DNA from: Streptomyces sp. TLI_146
GTDB lineage: Bacteria > Actinomycetota > Actinomycetes > Streptomycetales > Streptomycetaceae
DNA: 64,000 nt
NCBI RefSeq assembly: GCF_002846415.1
Contig: NZ_PJMX01000001.1
Location: forward strand, 7,564,001 to 7,628,000
Direction of reading: 5' to 3'
Below the pieces are notes generated by a model. That model had not been told where the DNA came from. It ran no database searches and was given only the letters and a program-made list of their open reading frames with translations. Position 1 is the first letter of the stretch. Every line of letters starts with the position of its first letter. Positions 54,268 through 63,750 of this stretch are shown one piece after another. The translations under genes were made by a program, and so were the position numbers.

Positions 54268-54691
54268 TCACCGCCCGTCGAGGAGCGGCCGCAGGGCCGC
54301 AGCGAGGCGTTCGTACTCCGCGGCCACGTTGTAGATCTGCCCGCAGACGCGGATGCCGCCGCCGCCCGGCCAGGGCCAGACCAGCACCCGGAAGCCGAGC
54401 CGGGCCGCGATCTCCTCGCGCAGGGCGGCGGCCTCGGCCGGGGTGCGGGCGAGGCCGGACGGCAGGCGCAGGGCCCGCATGGCGAGGCGGTCGTCGGCGG
54501 GCAGCGGGGTGACGCCCGGGAGGCGGGCCAGGAGGTCGGCGCCGTGGCCCGCCAGGGCGCTGTTGTACGCGCGTACCCGCTCGGGGCCGTGGTCAGCCGG
54601 CAGGTCGAGGCCCTCGGGTGCGGCGAGCCGGCCGGTGTAGTCGACGGTGGCCCGGTATTCGAGCGCGCGGGGGAAACCGCGGTCGTCCTCT
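54268..54691 (-). pseudogene. C-terminal remnant of a class V aminotransferase (isopenicillin N epimerase-like)
   Basis: The last ~140 codons of a PLP-dependent class V aminotransferase: GFPRALEYRATVDYTGRLAAPEGL, then helix and strand segments ending in GGIRVCGQIYNVAAEYERLAAALRPLL. The PLP-Lys domain and start are absent. Its 5' side is joined, in a different frame, to a glycoside hydrolase fragment near 54690, so the gene was cut by a deletion or rearrangement. Not functional. Confidence 0.75.
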
Positions 54692-55940
54692 TCCAGGCGG
54701 TGTTGAAGTACGCCTTGAGGTCGCCGGCCCGGCGTTCGAAGCGGGCGGCCGTCCGGCGGTCGCCCTTGGCGCGGGCCGGCGAGGCCATCGCCCGGTAGGC
54801 CTGGTACTGGGAGCCGATGGCGTCGCCCGCCTCGGCGAGCGGCTCGGCGAGCGGCTCGTCGTAGCTGGCGACGTCCTCGAAGATGCCCTTCCCCGTGCCT
54901 TCGGCCACGCGGACCCGGCCGTTGTCCTTCATGCCGCCGTGCAGGGCGACGAACTCCTCGGTGGCGTGCCGGTAGAAGTCCCACAGGGCCGGGTCGTCGA
55001 GGTAGGCGCGGTCCCCGCTCCAGCGGTACGCCTCCTCCGCCTTCTGCACCAGCTCGAAGAGGGCGGGCACCTCGCGGACGAAGAGATCGGGGGAGCGGTA
55101 GTCGATGGAGAGCGGGATGCGGTCGTCGAAGTTGAGCGCCCACACCGGGTAGTAGGCGTGCCGGGCCGTCGCGGACGCGGCGAAGGCGCGCAGCATCTCC
55201 TTGTCCTCGGCGCGCAGCCCCAGCACCTCGGCGTCGCCGAGCTGGTGGGCCATGTCACGCGAGTAGTAGCCGCTGCGGTGGGCGTAACCGGCCCAGTAGG
55301 ACGGGGAGTAGACGCCGCTGCCGGTGCCGCCGGTCCGGCGCTCGTCGGCGTCGAGGGCCCACGGTGCCGGGTGACCGGACCCAGCTGTTGGCCTTGCGCG
55401 CGCCCCAGTCGAACATCGCGGCGACCTCGGGGTCGCTGGAGGTGACCCGGGGACGGGCCGGGGCCGGGGCCGCGGGGGAGACCATCGCGTCGTCGGCGTC
55501 CACCCAGCCCCGCCCCGACTCGAAGGCGATCTCCAGACGGTCGCCGGGCGCCAGGGCGACCGGACCGAGCGTGCAGCGGCGGTAGCCGGCGGAGACGGGC
55601 AGGTCCAGGGAGGCGGCGACGGCGCCGTTGGCCCGCAGGACGTACCGGCCGCCGGGGCCGCCGGGGTGGCGATCCACGCGGAGAGACGAGGCGGGCGCCG
55701 CGGCCGCTCGCCGTCACCGTCTGGGAGACCTTCCTGCCGCTGCCCGCGTCGAGGTGGACCAGTCGGCTTCCGCTGTGCGGGTTGTTGGTCGCGACGCCGG
55801 TACCGGAGGTGAACTCCCAGGGAGCGCCGCCCGCTTCGAAGCCCGGGTCGCCCACGGTGAGCAGAGCCGGCGCGGCGGCGACGGGTGCCTTCGCGGCGGA
55901 CGGCCGGGCCGCGGACGACTGGGCCATGGGGAGCGGAGTG
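54692..55940 (-). pseudogene. frameshifted remnant of a secreted glycoside hydrolase-like gene
   Basis: Coding sense can be followed on the minus strand only by switching among three frames. 55927 to ~55700 encodes SAAKAPVAAAPALLTVGDPGFEAGG and a CBM-like start; 55677 to ~55390 encodes YVLRANGAVAASLDLPVSAGYRR and DWGARKANSWVRSPG; ~55360 to 54692 encodes GSGVYSPSYWAGYAHRSGYYSRDMAHQLGDAEVLGL through AYFNTAWKR, suggestive of an (alpha/alpha)6 barrel. The signal peptide and true start are missing at the 55.94 kb junction with the LacI remnant, and the 3' end at the 54.69 kb junction. Confidence 0.7.
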
Positions 55941-55944
55941 AGCG

Positions 55945-56226
55945 GGGGCCACCGCGATCGTCGCGGCCAGCGACTACATGGCCCTCGGCGCGATCCGGGG
56001 CCTGCGTCGGCAGGGCCTGTCGGTACCCGGCGACGTCTCGGTGGTGGGGTACGACGGCTCGTCGGTGACCGAGTTCACCGACCCGGCCCTCACCACGGTC
56101 CGCCTGGCCCTGGAGGCGGGCCGCAGCGTGCTGTCCCTGGTGAGCAACCGCGAGGTGCCCACGGGCGAGCTGCTCTTCGACCCGGAGCTGGTCATCCGCG
56201 CCTCGACGGGGCCCGCACCTCGGTGA
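55945..56226 (+). pseudogene. C-terminal remnant of a LacI-family regulator
   Basis: About 93 codons matching the end of the sugar-binding domain of LacI regulators: ATAIVAASDYMALGAIRGLRRQGLSVPGDVSVVGYD, then PALTTVRLALEAGRS and a LLFDPELVIRAST tail. The HTH and most of the domain are missing. It lies head-to-head with the glycoside hydrolase remnant, suggesting both lost their 5' ends and shared promoter in one deletion. Confidence 0.8.
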
Positions 56227-56336
56227 CAAGGAGGCCGGCGTCGTCGAATAGGGTGCACAAGTAGACCTGGTAACGCTTCCGTATGCAGGTAGACGGAGGA
56301 TACTGGCTGGGCCCCGACCACCTACAGAACGACTCT

Positions 56337-57482
56337 ATGGCCAAGAAGAGCACCTCCTCGACCACCGTCCCCGGCACCGCGTGGCTGGGGCGCGCGCGCC
56401 ACCTCGGGCCCGAGCCCGAGCAGGACGTCCGGCGCAACCTGATCGCCCTCAAGGCGGCCGGGGTGCTCGACGACTTCCTGGACCTCGACCCCGTCGAGGC
56501 GGCGCGCTCCACCGTGCTGCACCCGCGCGACGAGTCCGCCGACCCCGGCCCCTCGGCCCGCCGTGTCTTCGAGGCCCGCTGGCGGGTGGCAGACGACGTC
56601 ACCGTACGGGCACAGCTGACCACGTACGACCCCGAGTCCCGCCGCAAGGAAGGCGACGGCGTCACCTGGGTCCTCGCCGCCGAGGCGGAACGGGAGTGGG
56701 AGGCGCACTGGCCCTCGCCCGCCACCATGTTCTGGCCCGACAGCGACCGGATCGCCTGGGACCACGACACCGTGCCCGGCGTACGGCTGCGCACGACCAA
56801 CCAGCTGCCGAAGGACGACGACGAGCTGCGCCACCGGCTGCGGGACTGCACCAGGCAGAGCTGGTTCGTCCATGTCGTGGTGCACGAGGCGATGACGCCG
56901 GACGCGGCGGGGCAGCGGCCGGTCTCGGCTTTCCTGCCGCCGAGCCTGCGCCACCGGGTGGTCGAGCACCGCAGCACACCGGAGCAGGCGCAGATCGCCG
57001 ACTTCGCGATGAAGCGGGAGCTGGGCGTGCGGCTGCCGCGCGGCGGCGCCGTCGTCCTGCCCACGGCACCGCAGAGCCCCGACTACGACGCCGACCGCTT
57101 CACCGTGCGCAGCGTCTTCCTCGACGGCTCCGAACCCACCGAACTCCTCGACAGGATCAAGGAGTTCGCCGCCCTGCCCCGGCCGCTGCCCGCCGACGCC
57201 GAGCGGGCCCTGACCCGGCTGCGCCAGGGCTGGCACCTGCTCACCCCGGACGAGGAACTGGTCCACGCCCAGAGCATGGTCACCAAGTACGCCGAGGCGC
57301 TCGACGCCATGACGAAATCCCGTGACCTGTACCGGGAGGCCGCCGAGGCGGCCCAGGCCGCGCTGGCCGAGGCGACCGACGGCGCACCCCGGCTGCCCGC
57401 CCCCAGACCGGCCAAGCCGGACGGCTCACCCCTGGGCGCCCTCACGAAGGCACTCGGCCGCTTCCGGGACCCGAACAAGTAG
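56337..57482 (+). CDS. conserved hypothetical protein
   Basis: A 381-residue soluble protein with charged, evenly helical composition and no signal peptide. Visible segments include DVRRNLIALKAAGVLDDFLDLDPVEAARSTVLHPRD near the start and a helical C terminus with a coiled-coil-like QSMVTKYAEALDAMTKSRDLYREAAEAAQAALAEA stretch. I recognise no catalytic motif. Start is uncertain: ATG 56337, or ATG 56283 adding 18 residues; neither has a good ribosome site. It follows the LacI remnant by 110 bases and converges on the subtilisin gene. Confidence 0.65.
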   Translation: MAKKSTSSTTVPGTAWLGRARHLGPEPEQDVRRNLIALKAAGVLDDFLDLDPVEAARSTVLHPRDESADPGPSARRVFEARWRVADDVTVRAQLTTYDPESRRKEGDGVTWVLAAEAEREWEAHWPSPATMFWPDSDRIAWDHDTVPGVRLRTTNQLPKDDDELRHRLRDCTRQSWFVHVVVHEAMTPDAAGQRPVSAFLPPSLRHRVVEHRSTPEQAQIADFAMKRELGVRLPRGGAVVLPTAPQSPDYDADRFTVRSVFLDGSEPTELLDRIKEFAALPRPLPADAERALTRLRQGWHLLTPDEELVHAQSMVTKYAEALDAMTKSRDLYREAAEAAQAALAEATDGAPRLPAPRPAKPDGSPLGALTKALGRFRDPNK

Positions 57483-57572
57483 GACACGCCCCGGCGCGCG
57501 ACGACGACGAGCAGAAGGCGACCCTGACCGTCCCCGCACCCTGAGACGCCCCGGCCCCTTCGTTGAACGACC

Positions 57573-57606
57573 GTGCTGGGAGGCGCCCTTGAACGCCTCC
57601 CAGCAC
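57573..57606. terminator. 13-bp hairpin between convergent genes
   Basis: A perfect 13-base stem (57573-57585 with 57594-57606) and an 8-base loop lie between the hypothetical gene (stop 57482) and the subtilisin gene (stop 57642). Likely bidirectional terminator. Confidence 0.8.
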
Positions 57607-57641
57607 GCAGTCGTCACGCCCAGCCCGTCACCCGGGCACCA

Positions 57642-60600
57642 TCACTTCCCGTAGTACGCGTGGTGGATCGTCAGTGTCGACTTGTTGCCCTGCTTGTCCG
57701 TGACGTCGGCGCGGAACGAGACGGCCCTGTCCTTCGCCGGGTTCTTCACGGAGATCCTGCCGTTCTCGACCTTTACGAGCTGCCAGGTCTTCCCGTCGTC
57801 GTAGCTCACGGACACAGCGAGCGACCTGAGGTCCTTCCCGGCCGCCGCGCCCTGCACGGTCACCGGGATCTGGACCGTCCTGCCCGCCGGGGCGCGCGAG
57901 GCGAGGTCGACGGGGGCCGTGAAGCGGACCGTGGACACCGGCAGAGCCGTGGTCGCCGCGACCCGCTGGGAGCGGAACGTGAAGCTGGCGTCGATACGAG
58001 TGGAGACCGCGGAGACCTTCGCCAAGCGCTCGACGGAGGTCGTCAGCCGGTACTCGGCATCGGCGGAGTCGACCGTGAAGGGCTTCTGGCCGGTCAGAGG
58101 GTCGTCGTTCTCGCCCACCTTGACGCCGTCGCGGTAGAGCACCGACGTGGCCGAGGTGTACGCCGAGATGCCCGGGTGCCCCTTGCCGTCGGCGAACAGG
58201 GGCACGGCGCCGACGAGCTGCTGCTCACCCGTGGCCGGGTCGGGTGCCGTGCGGAAGACGCCCGCCTTCTCGCCCAGGAGCGGGCCGAACACACCGGTGT
58301 TGAACGTCTCCTGATACGTCCTGCCCGCCTCGTAGCGCTTCGGCTCGGACGTCTCGTACGAGCCGTCGAAGGCCGGGTAGCCCCACTTGTCGGGCTCGCC
58401 CAACTGGTCGGACTTCGTCTGCCACTTGACGCCGTCGGCAGTGGACACGTAGTAGGTGCGCGTGCCCGGCGTCGGCTGCGGCGCGGAGAAGCCGTTGCCC
58501 TCCGGTGCGCCCGGCAGATGGGCGAAGGGGGAGGTGAGTGTGGTCTTCCCGGGCGCGGAGGCACCGACGTCGGCCTTGAGCGTCGCCAGCTCGTTCGCCT
58601 TCACGTGCCTGGTGTAGCCGGTCGCGACCTTCTGCGTCTTCCCGCCGAAGGCCACCGAGTACTGGGCGGTGTCGCCCTTGAGGAAGTGCGCGTCCCAGGT
58701 CTGCAGGAGCGAGCCGTCGGTGACGGCCGGACCCAGGTGGGCGGTGCGGAAGTCGGTGAAACCTCGCAGCACCCAGCCGTTGCCCACGCGGCCGATGTCG
58801 GTCTTCGCGAGCTCGTAGTACGTGCCCCCGAAGTCCGCCTTGTCGAGGCCGGGCACAGTGAGGTCCACCGGCTTGGCGGTGCGCGCGTCGGCGGTGACCG
58901 TGGTGTCCGCGAAGACGTCCAGCTTCGGCTGGGCGATCCAGTCGGTGCCCTTGGCGAGGTCCGACGGGTCCTGGTAGACGGCCGCGTTGAACATGTACGA
59001 GCCCTTGGGCACGCGGATCTTGTGCGTGCCCGGCTCGTTGTCGACCCGGGCCTGGAAGCCCTTGCCGGGGCCGGAGGTGCCGATCAGGCTGTTGGAGAAG
59101 TTCCGGGCGTCGGTGCCGTCGCGGTCGACGGTCCTCAGCGTCACGTCGTAGGACTCCGCCTCACGGACCGCCGCCGCGGCCGTGCGGACGGACTGGCCTC
59201 CGCCGGTGGCGGTGACATAGCCCGAGTAGGTGCCGTCGGCGTCACCGAGACGGGTGTCGGCAGTCAGGTCCACTTCGGCCCTGCCGCCCGCGGGCACGGT
59301 CACCTTGGTGGCGCCGAGCGCGAAGAACCGGGCAGGGGCGGGCCTGCCCGCCGGGTCCAGCGCGGACACCGCCAGATCGAGGGTGACGTCGCTGGTCCCG
59401 AGGTTGCGGTAGCCGACCTTCTTGGTGAGCGGCCGGTCGTCGGTGTGCGGCCACTGCGCGACGCCGAAGCTCAGCGAGACCGGGTCGGCGATCACGCTCT
59501 GGGACAGCGCCTTGTCGACCTGCACGCGGCCCGAACCCTGCTGGAAGACGGTGTAGTCGCCGCCCTTGGCGGACGCGGTCAGCGCGCCCTTGAGCTCGGC
59601 CGACCTCCAGTCCGGATGCCGCTGCTTCAGGATCGCGGCCGCGCCCGCTACATGCGGGGTGGCCATGGAGGTGCCGTCGATCTGGAGGTAGCCCGGGGCC
59701 GGGTGGGGCGTGGCGGGGTCGGTGTCGATCGCACTGCCCGCGGCGGCCGCCGCGGCGATGGCGACGCCGGGCGCGGTGACGTCCGGCTTGACGGCGCCGT
59801 CGCCGGTGCGCGGGCCGATGCTGGAGAACGGCGCCAGCCTGTCGTCCCTGTCGACGGCGCCGACGGTCAGCGCGGCGTCCGCACTGCCCGGCGAGCCCAG
59901 CGTCGACTCGCCGCCCTCGCCCTCGTTGCCCGCCGCGATCGCGAACAGGATCCCCTTCTCGGCGGACAGCTTGTCGACCATCGCCTCCATCGGGTCCACG
60001 CCGGGGGAGTCCGGGCTGCCGAGGCTGAGGTTGACCACGTCCGCGCCCTCGGCGGCGGCCCACTCCATGCCCGCGATGATGCCGGAGTCGTCCCCGCGGC
60101 CCCCGTCGTTCAGCACCTTGCCGCTGATGATCTTGGCGCCGGGGGCGACACCCTTGTACTTGCCGCCCGACTTGGCGCCGGTGCCGGCGGCGATCGAGGC
60201 GACGTGCGTGCCGTGTCCGACGTGATCCGCGGTGTCGGGCGAGGAGGAGAAGTTCTTCTCCCCGACGACCTGGTCCTTGAGGTCGTCGTGGGTCTTGTCG
60301 ACGCCGGTGTCGAGGACGGCGATCTTGACGCCCTTGCCGTCGTACCCGGCCTCCCACGCTTTGTCGGCGCCGATCTGCCGGACGCTGCGGTCCAGGCTCG
60401 CCGTGCGTACCCCGTCCAGCCACACCTTGTCGATGCCGGAGGCGGTGGCGCGTACGCCGCTCTTCTGCGGGCTGGTCAGCGCCGCCCACACCGTGGCCAC
60501 GTCGTCCCGCGACGTACGGATGGCGTCGGCGTTGATGGTGGGGAACGTGCGCCGCACCTGGGTGTCACCGGCCGCACGCACGGCGGCCCGCGCGGCACCG

Positions 60601-61016
60601 GCGCCCCCGGCATACTGCACGATCAGCTTGAGCCCGTCGCGGTGGCTCTCGCGCAGCAGCGGGTCGGTGAGCGCGGTGACGTCGAAGAGCCGCTGGTCCA
60701 GCCTGCCCGTGGCGATCAGGCGCTGAGCGTCGCTGGGCACCACCAGCGTGCGGTCCTTGATGCGCTGCACCTGTACGGGTATGCGCTCACGGCCCTTGGC
60801 GGGCTCGAAGCCCACCACCTGGCCCTGGGTGCCGACTCTCACGTGGTCGCCCGTGATGAGCTGGATCCGCTGAGTGCCGTTGAGCCGTGGGGTGTCCGGT
60901 GTGGTCGTCGTGTTCGCGGCGACGGCAGCCGCGGGGCCGGTCATGCCCGCCACGAGGGCCACCGAAGTGGCCGCCGCGACGGTGAAGGCGCGTGCTCTGT
61001 GCCTGTGTGCGCGCAA
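57642..61016 (-). CDS. large secreted S8 family serine peptidase (subtilisin-like)
   Basis: A ~1,124-residue exported protease. The signal peptide ends near AAAVAA (~30). After a pro-region, the catalytic triad lies in IAVLDTGVD, HGTHVASI and GTSMATPHVAG (Asp, His, Ser), followed by ~600 residues of beta-rich accessory domains including Fn3-like segments. Start choice: TTG 61016 follows GGGGGA; a TTG at 61115 would add 33 residues without ribosome site. Such 1,000+ residue subtilisins are common and abundant in Streptomyces culture fluids. Confidence 0.88.
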   Translation of the reverse strand: MRAHRHRARAFTVAAATSVALVAGMTGPAAAVAANTTTTPDTPRLNGTQRIQLITGDHVRVGTQGQVVGFEPAKGRERIPVQVQRIKDRTLVVPSDAQRLIATGRLDQRLFDVTALTDPLLRESHRDGLKLIVQYAGGAGAARAAVRAAGDTQVRRTFPTINADAIRTSRDDVATVWAALTSPQKSGVRATASGIDKVWLDGVRTASLDRSVRQIGADKAWEAGYDGKGVKIAVLDTGVDKTHDDLKDQVVGEKNFSSSPDTADHVGHGTHVASIAAGTGAKSGGKYKGVAPGAKIISGKVLNDGGRGDDSGIIAGMEWAAAEGADVVNLSLGSPDSPGVDPMEAMVDKLSAEKGILFAIAAGNEGEGGESTLGSPGSADAALTVGAVDRDDRLAPFSSIGPRTGDGAVKPDVTAPGVAIAAAAAAGSAIDTDPATPHPAPGYLQIDGTSMATPHVAGAAAILKQRHPDWRSAELKGALTASAKGGDYTVFQQGSGRVQVDKALSQSVIADPVSLSFGVAQWPHTDDRPLTKKVGYRNLGTSDVTLDLAVSALDPAGRPAPARFFALGATKVTVPAGGRAEVDLTADTRLGDADGTYSGYVTATGGGQSVRTAAAAVREAESYDVTLRTVDRDGTDARNFSNSLIGTSGPGKGFQARVDNEPGTHKIRVPKGSYMFNAAVYQDPSDLAKGTDWIAQPKLDVFADTTVTADARTAKPVDLTVPGLDKADFGGTYYELAKTDIGRVGNGWVLRGFTDFRTAHLGPAVTDGSLLQTWDAHFLKGDTAQYSVAFGGKTQKVATGYTRHVKANELATLKADVGASAPGKTTLTSPFAHLPGAPEGNGFSAPQPTPGTRTYYVSTADGVKWQTKSDQLGEPDKWGYPAFDGSYETSEPKRYEAGRTYQETFNTGVFGPLLGEKAGVFRTAPDPATGEQQLVGAVPLFADGKGHPGISAYTSATSVLYRDGVKVGENDDPLTGQKPFTVDSADAEYRLTTSVERLAKVSAVSTRIDASFTFRSQRVAATTALPVSTVRFTAPVDLASRAPAGRTVQIPVTVQGAAAGKDLRSLAVSVSYDDGKTWQLVKVENGRISVKNPAKDRAVSFRADVTDKQGNKSTLTIHHAYYGK

Positions 61017-61429
61017 GTCTCCCCCAGGAGCTTGGGATGAGGTCGGGTGGTCATCTCCGGCCAGGGGCGCAAGGGCGCTCGCCCGGTCGGTCAGCGCAGT
61101 ATGTGACGTGATCAACGGCGGTACGGGAGTGGGGGATTGAGGTACGTGGGTTCAAGCCATCCCGAAGTCGTCGAGTGCGATGGGGCCGCGACAGTGGTGT
61201 GACCGCTGTGTGACGGCCGGGCGATCCTTGTGCGACACCTGCGCACGGCGGCTCCTGCGGATCGCGGTCCAGGACAGGCCCAGCGCGCCTTTCGGGGTCC
61301 GGCGCCCCCGCGATCGGTACGTGCCCTTCCACTTGGCCGTATCCGCACCCCGGAGGGAAGCCGTTGCCGTCCGGCCCGTGGCCCTTCGACGCGTACCATC
61401 GCCACAAGATCGGGAAGGAGCCCACACTC
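61017..61429. other. divergent intergenic region between subtilisin and hutD-like genes
   Basis: A 413-base gap if the S8 gene starts at 61016. It contains several GTGTG/CACAC-type motifs near 61196-61250 and an AAGGAG site for the HutD gene at 61415-61420. Promoters for both flanking genes should lie here; no convincing hexamers were picked. No coding sequence is supported. Confidence 0.4.
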
Positions 61430-61996
61430 ATGCACCACTTCGATGTGGAGACACTGCCCGCGGGACGGTGGCGCAACGGCGGCGGCGCGACCAGGGAGAT
61501 CACCTCACGGCCGACGGGCGCCGAGGACTTCGGGTGGCGCGCGAGCGTCGCCGACATCAACCGGGACGGGCCGTTCTCGGCGTTCCCGGGTGTGGACCGG
61601 ACGCTCACCCTGCTCACCGGAGACGGTGTGCGGCTGATCTGCCCCGGGGAGTTCGACCGGCTGCTGGCGCGTGCGGGGGAGCCGTTCGGGTTCTCGGGCG
61701 ACCTCGCGCTCGACGCCGAACTGCCGGGCGGCCCCTGCCGGGTGCTCAACCTCATGGTGCGGCGCGGCCGTTGGACGGCGACCGTGGACCGGGTCGGGGG
61801 CCCGGTCGCACCCCGCGCGGGGCACGCGGGGGTGCTCTATGTGCTGCGTGGCCGCTGGCAGGCCGACGCACACGGGCCTGTCCTGACGTCGGGTCAGGGT
61901 CTGTGGTGGGACGCAGACGAGGCATCGGCCGGAGCGGTCACACCGCTCTCGGCCGACGCCGCCGCCCTGTGGGCGGATGTCATGCCGACGGAGTGA
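61430..61996 (+). CDS. HutD/Ves family protein (cupin)
   Basis: A 188-residue double-cupin protein: the N-terminal LPAGRWRNGGGATREI and DFGWRASVADINRDGPFSAFPGVDRTLTLLTGDGVRL match HutD, associated with histidine catabolism. It may bind formylglutamate-type ligands to limit pathway flux. The ATG at 61430 is nine bases after AAGGAG. No hut genes are visible; the neighbour is a nucleobase permease. Confidence 0.85.
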   Translation: MHHFDVETLPAGRWRNGGGATREITSRPTGAEDFGWRASVADINRDGPFSAFPGVDRTLTLLTGDGVRLICPGEFDRLLARAGEPFGFSGDLALDAELPGGPCRVLNLMVRRGRWTATVDRVGGPVAPRAGHAGVLYVLRGRWQADAHGPVLTSGQGLWWDADEASAGAVTPLSADAAALWADVMPTE

Positions 61997-62003
61997 CGCG
62001 AGG

Positions 62004-63449
62004 TCAGGCGACTGGCGTCGCCGCCTGTCCGCCGCTCTCGGTGGCGGCCGGATGGATGGTCTCCGAGGGCGGGTTGGCGGTGCGCCGCGCCCACAGCCAG
62101 TACAGGGCCGAGGTGATCACCAGGCCCACGATCCACGAGATGTCGGCGCCGTCGAGCTTCTTGGTGATCGCGCCGGTGTACAACTTGGTGGCCAGGAACG
62201 GGACCTGCACGGCCACGCCGACGACATAGCAGGTCAGCGCGGTGACGTTCCAGCGCCCGTAGCGGCCGTCCGGGTCGTACAGGGCAGGGATGTCGACGCG
62301 TTCGCGGGAGAGCAGGTAGTAGTCGACCAGGTTGATCGCGCTCCACGGCGTGAACACGGTCAGAAGCAGCAGGACGAAGTTCTTGAAGTTGGTCAGGAAG
62401 TCGTCGCTGGCGGCGAGCGCGATGACCATCGACACGGCGATGAAGCCGACGATGTAGGCGGCGCGTACGGCGGCCGAGATGCGCGAGCGGCGGTCGAACG
62501 CGGTGACGGTGGTCAGGATCGACATGAAACCGCCGTACGCGTTCAGGCAGTTGACGGTCAGCTTCCCGACCACGATCACCAGGTAGATGAGGAACGCCAG
62601 GAACGCCGGGCCCGCCAGATCACCGAGGAAACCCACCTGGTCGGGCAGGAACGCCTTGCCCGCGACGGCCGCGGTCAGCGCGCCCAGCGTCATGGCCCAC
62701 TGGGACCCGATGACGGAGCCGGCGAAGGTGGACCAGAACGTCGCGCGCGTGCTGGTGTCGCGGGGCAGATAGCGCGAGTAGTCGGCGACGTACGGGCCGA
62801 AGGTCAGCTGCCATCCGGCCCCGAGACCCACCGCGAGCAGGAAGGTCGCCGCCTCGAAGCCCTTGTTGCCGACGTGCGCGCCGACGTCGTACTGCGTGAA
62901 CAGCCGCACCAGCAGATAACCGAGGCCGAGCGCGCCGACGACGGTCGCGATGCGGCCCGCGATATGGATGAGGCGGTAGCCGGTGACGGCGACCACGGCG
63001 GTCAGCGCCCCGAAGACGAGGATCCCGGCATCCGTGTTGATGTGCAGCATCTCGGACACCGCCTGCCCGGCCAGCACACTGCCGGTCGCGGCGAAGCCGA
63101 GGTACATGAGGATCACCAACACCAGGGGCAGCACCGCGCCGTAGACGCCGAACTGCGCGCGGCTGGAGATCATCTGCGGTACGCCGAGCCGCGGCCCCTG
63201 CGCGGAGTGCAGCGCCATCACGATCCCGCCGAGCACGTTGCCGATCAGCAGCGCGGGTATCGCCCACAGCGCGTCGGCCCCGAAGACGACCGACAGCGCG
63301 CCGTCGACGATCGCGGTGATCTGCATGTTGGCGCCGAACCACAGGGTGAACTGGCTGCGCGGCGTGCCGTGCCGCTCGGTGTCCGGGACGGCTTCGATGG
63401 TCCGCCTCTCCATCGCGAGACGGTCCCCGGGGGCGTGTCGAACCGGCAT
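62004..63449 (-). CDS. NCS1 family cytosine/purine permease (CodB-like)
   Basis: A 481-residue permease with about 12 membrane helices. NCS1 hallmarks: FTLWFGANMQITAIVDG after the N-terminal tail, GPRLGVPQMISSRAQFG and the ADYSRYLPRDTS segment between helices 5 and 6. It imports cytosine, allantoin, purines or related bases; the substrate is not determined. ATG 63449 has a GGGGAGAGG site; an upstream in-frame start at 63569 lacks one. It converges on hutD with a 7-base gap. Confidence 0.88.
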   Translation of the reverse strand: MPVRHAPGDRLAMERRTIEAVPDTERHGTPRSQFTLWFGANMQITAIVDGALSVVFGADALWAIPALLIGNVLGGIVMALHSAQGPRLGVPQMISSRAQFGVYGAVLPLVLVILMYLGFAATGSVLAGQAVSEMLHINTDAGILVFGALTAVVAVTGYRLIHIAGRIATVVGALGLGYLLVRLFTQYDVGAHVGNKGFEAATFLLAVGLGAGWQLTFGPYVADYSRYLPRDTSTRATFWSTFAGSVIGSQWAMTLGALTAAVAGKAFLPDQVGFLGDLAGPAFLAFLIYLVIVVGKLTVNCLNAYGGFMSILTTVTAFDRRSRISAAVRAAYIVGFIAVSMVIALAASDDFLTNFKNFVLLLLTVFTPWSAINLVDYYLLSRERVDIPALYDPDGRYGRWNVTALTCYVVGVAVQVPFLATKLYTGAITKKLDGADISWIVGLVITSALYWLWARRTANPPSETIHPAATESGGQAATPVA

Positions 63450-63750
63450 GGTGGTGGCCTCTCCCCGCAGCTGTTCCGGCGTGTTCGGGACGAACTCCGC
63501 CGTTGACCCAGGTGGTGCTGCGCCGAATCTGGCATGGGCATGAACAAACATCAAGATCTTGAATGGCAAATTTCACGGTGGGGTGTCGGGCCGATGAGGC
63601 GTCCTGGTTCGGGGCGTTGGAACCTCGGGGCCTCTGGGTGCGTCGCCGAGCACATGGATGATCACGATTGAGTACGCGTACTCATGGCTGGCCTGAATTC
63701 GCCCTATAGCGTGCCGGAAAGAAGATCAGCAAGGGGGAGGGGCGAGCGTC
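63450..63750. other. divergent intergenic region with a 16-bp palindrome
   Basis: A 301-base gap. The left half has A/T-rich stretches (63541-63580) suitable for the permease promoter. TGAGTACGCGTACTCA at 63669-63684 is a perfect 16-base palindrome ahead of the WXG100-like gene. The right end carries AAGGGGGAGGGG as ribosome site. No gene is seen. Confidence 0.5.
63669..63684. promoter_or_regulatory. 16-bp palindrome, candidate operator
   Basis: TGAGTACG followed by CGTACTCA, a perfect inverted repeat 67 bases upstream of the ATG at 63751. Palindromes of this length in AT-poor DNA are uncommon by chance, so a dimeric regulator site is likely. The regulator is unknown. Confidence 0.55.

Noticed and set aside
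54268..55143. A single 291-aa protein on the minus strand
   Set aside because: Only its last ~140 residues have protein-like sequence (aminotransferase end); the first half is out-of-frame glycoside hydrolase remnant.
57573..61040. 1155-codon open frame on the plus strand opposite the S8 peptidase
   Set aside because: It is antisense to a gene with intact triad motifs; its Gly/Arg/Val-rich translation has no domain features, as expected from GC-rich shadow frames.
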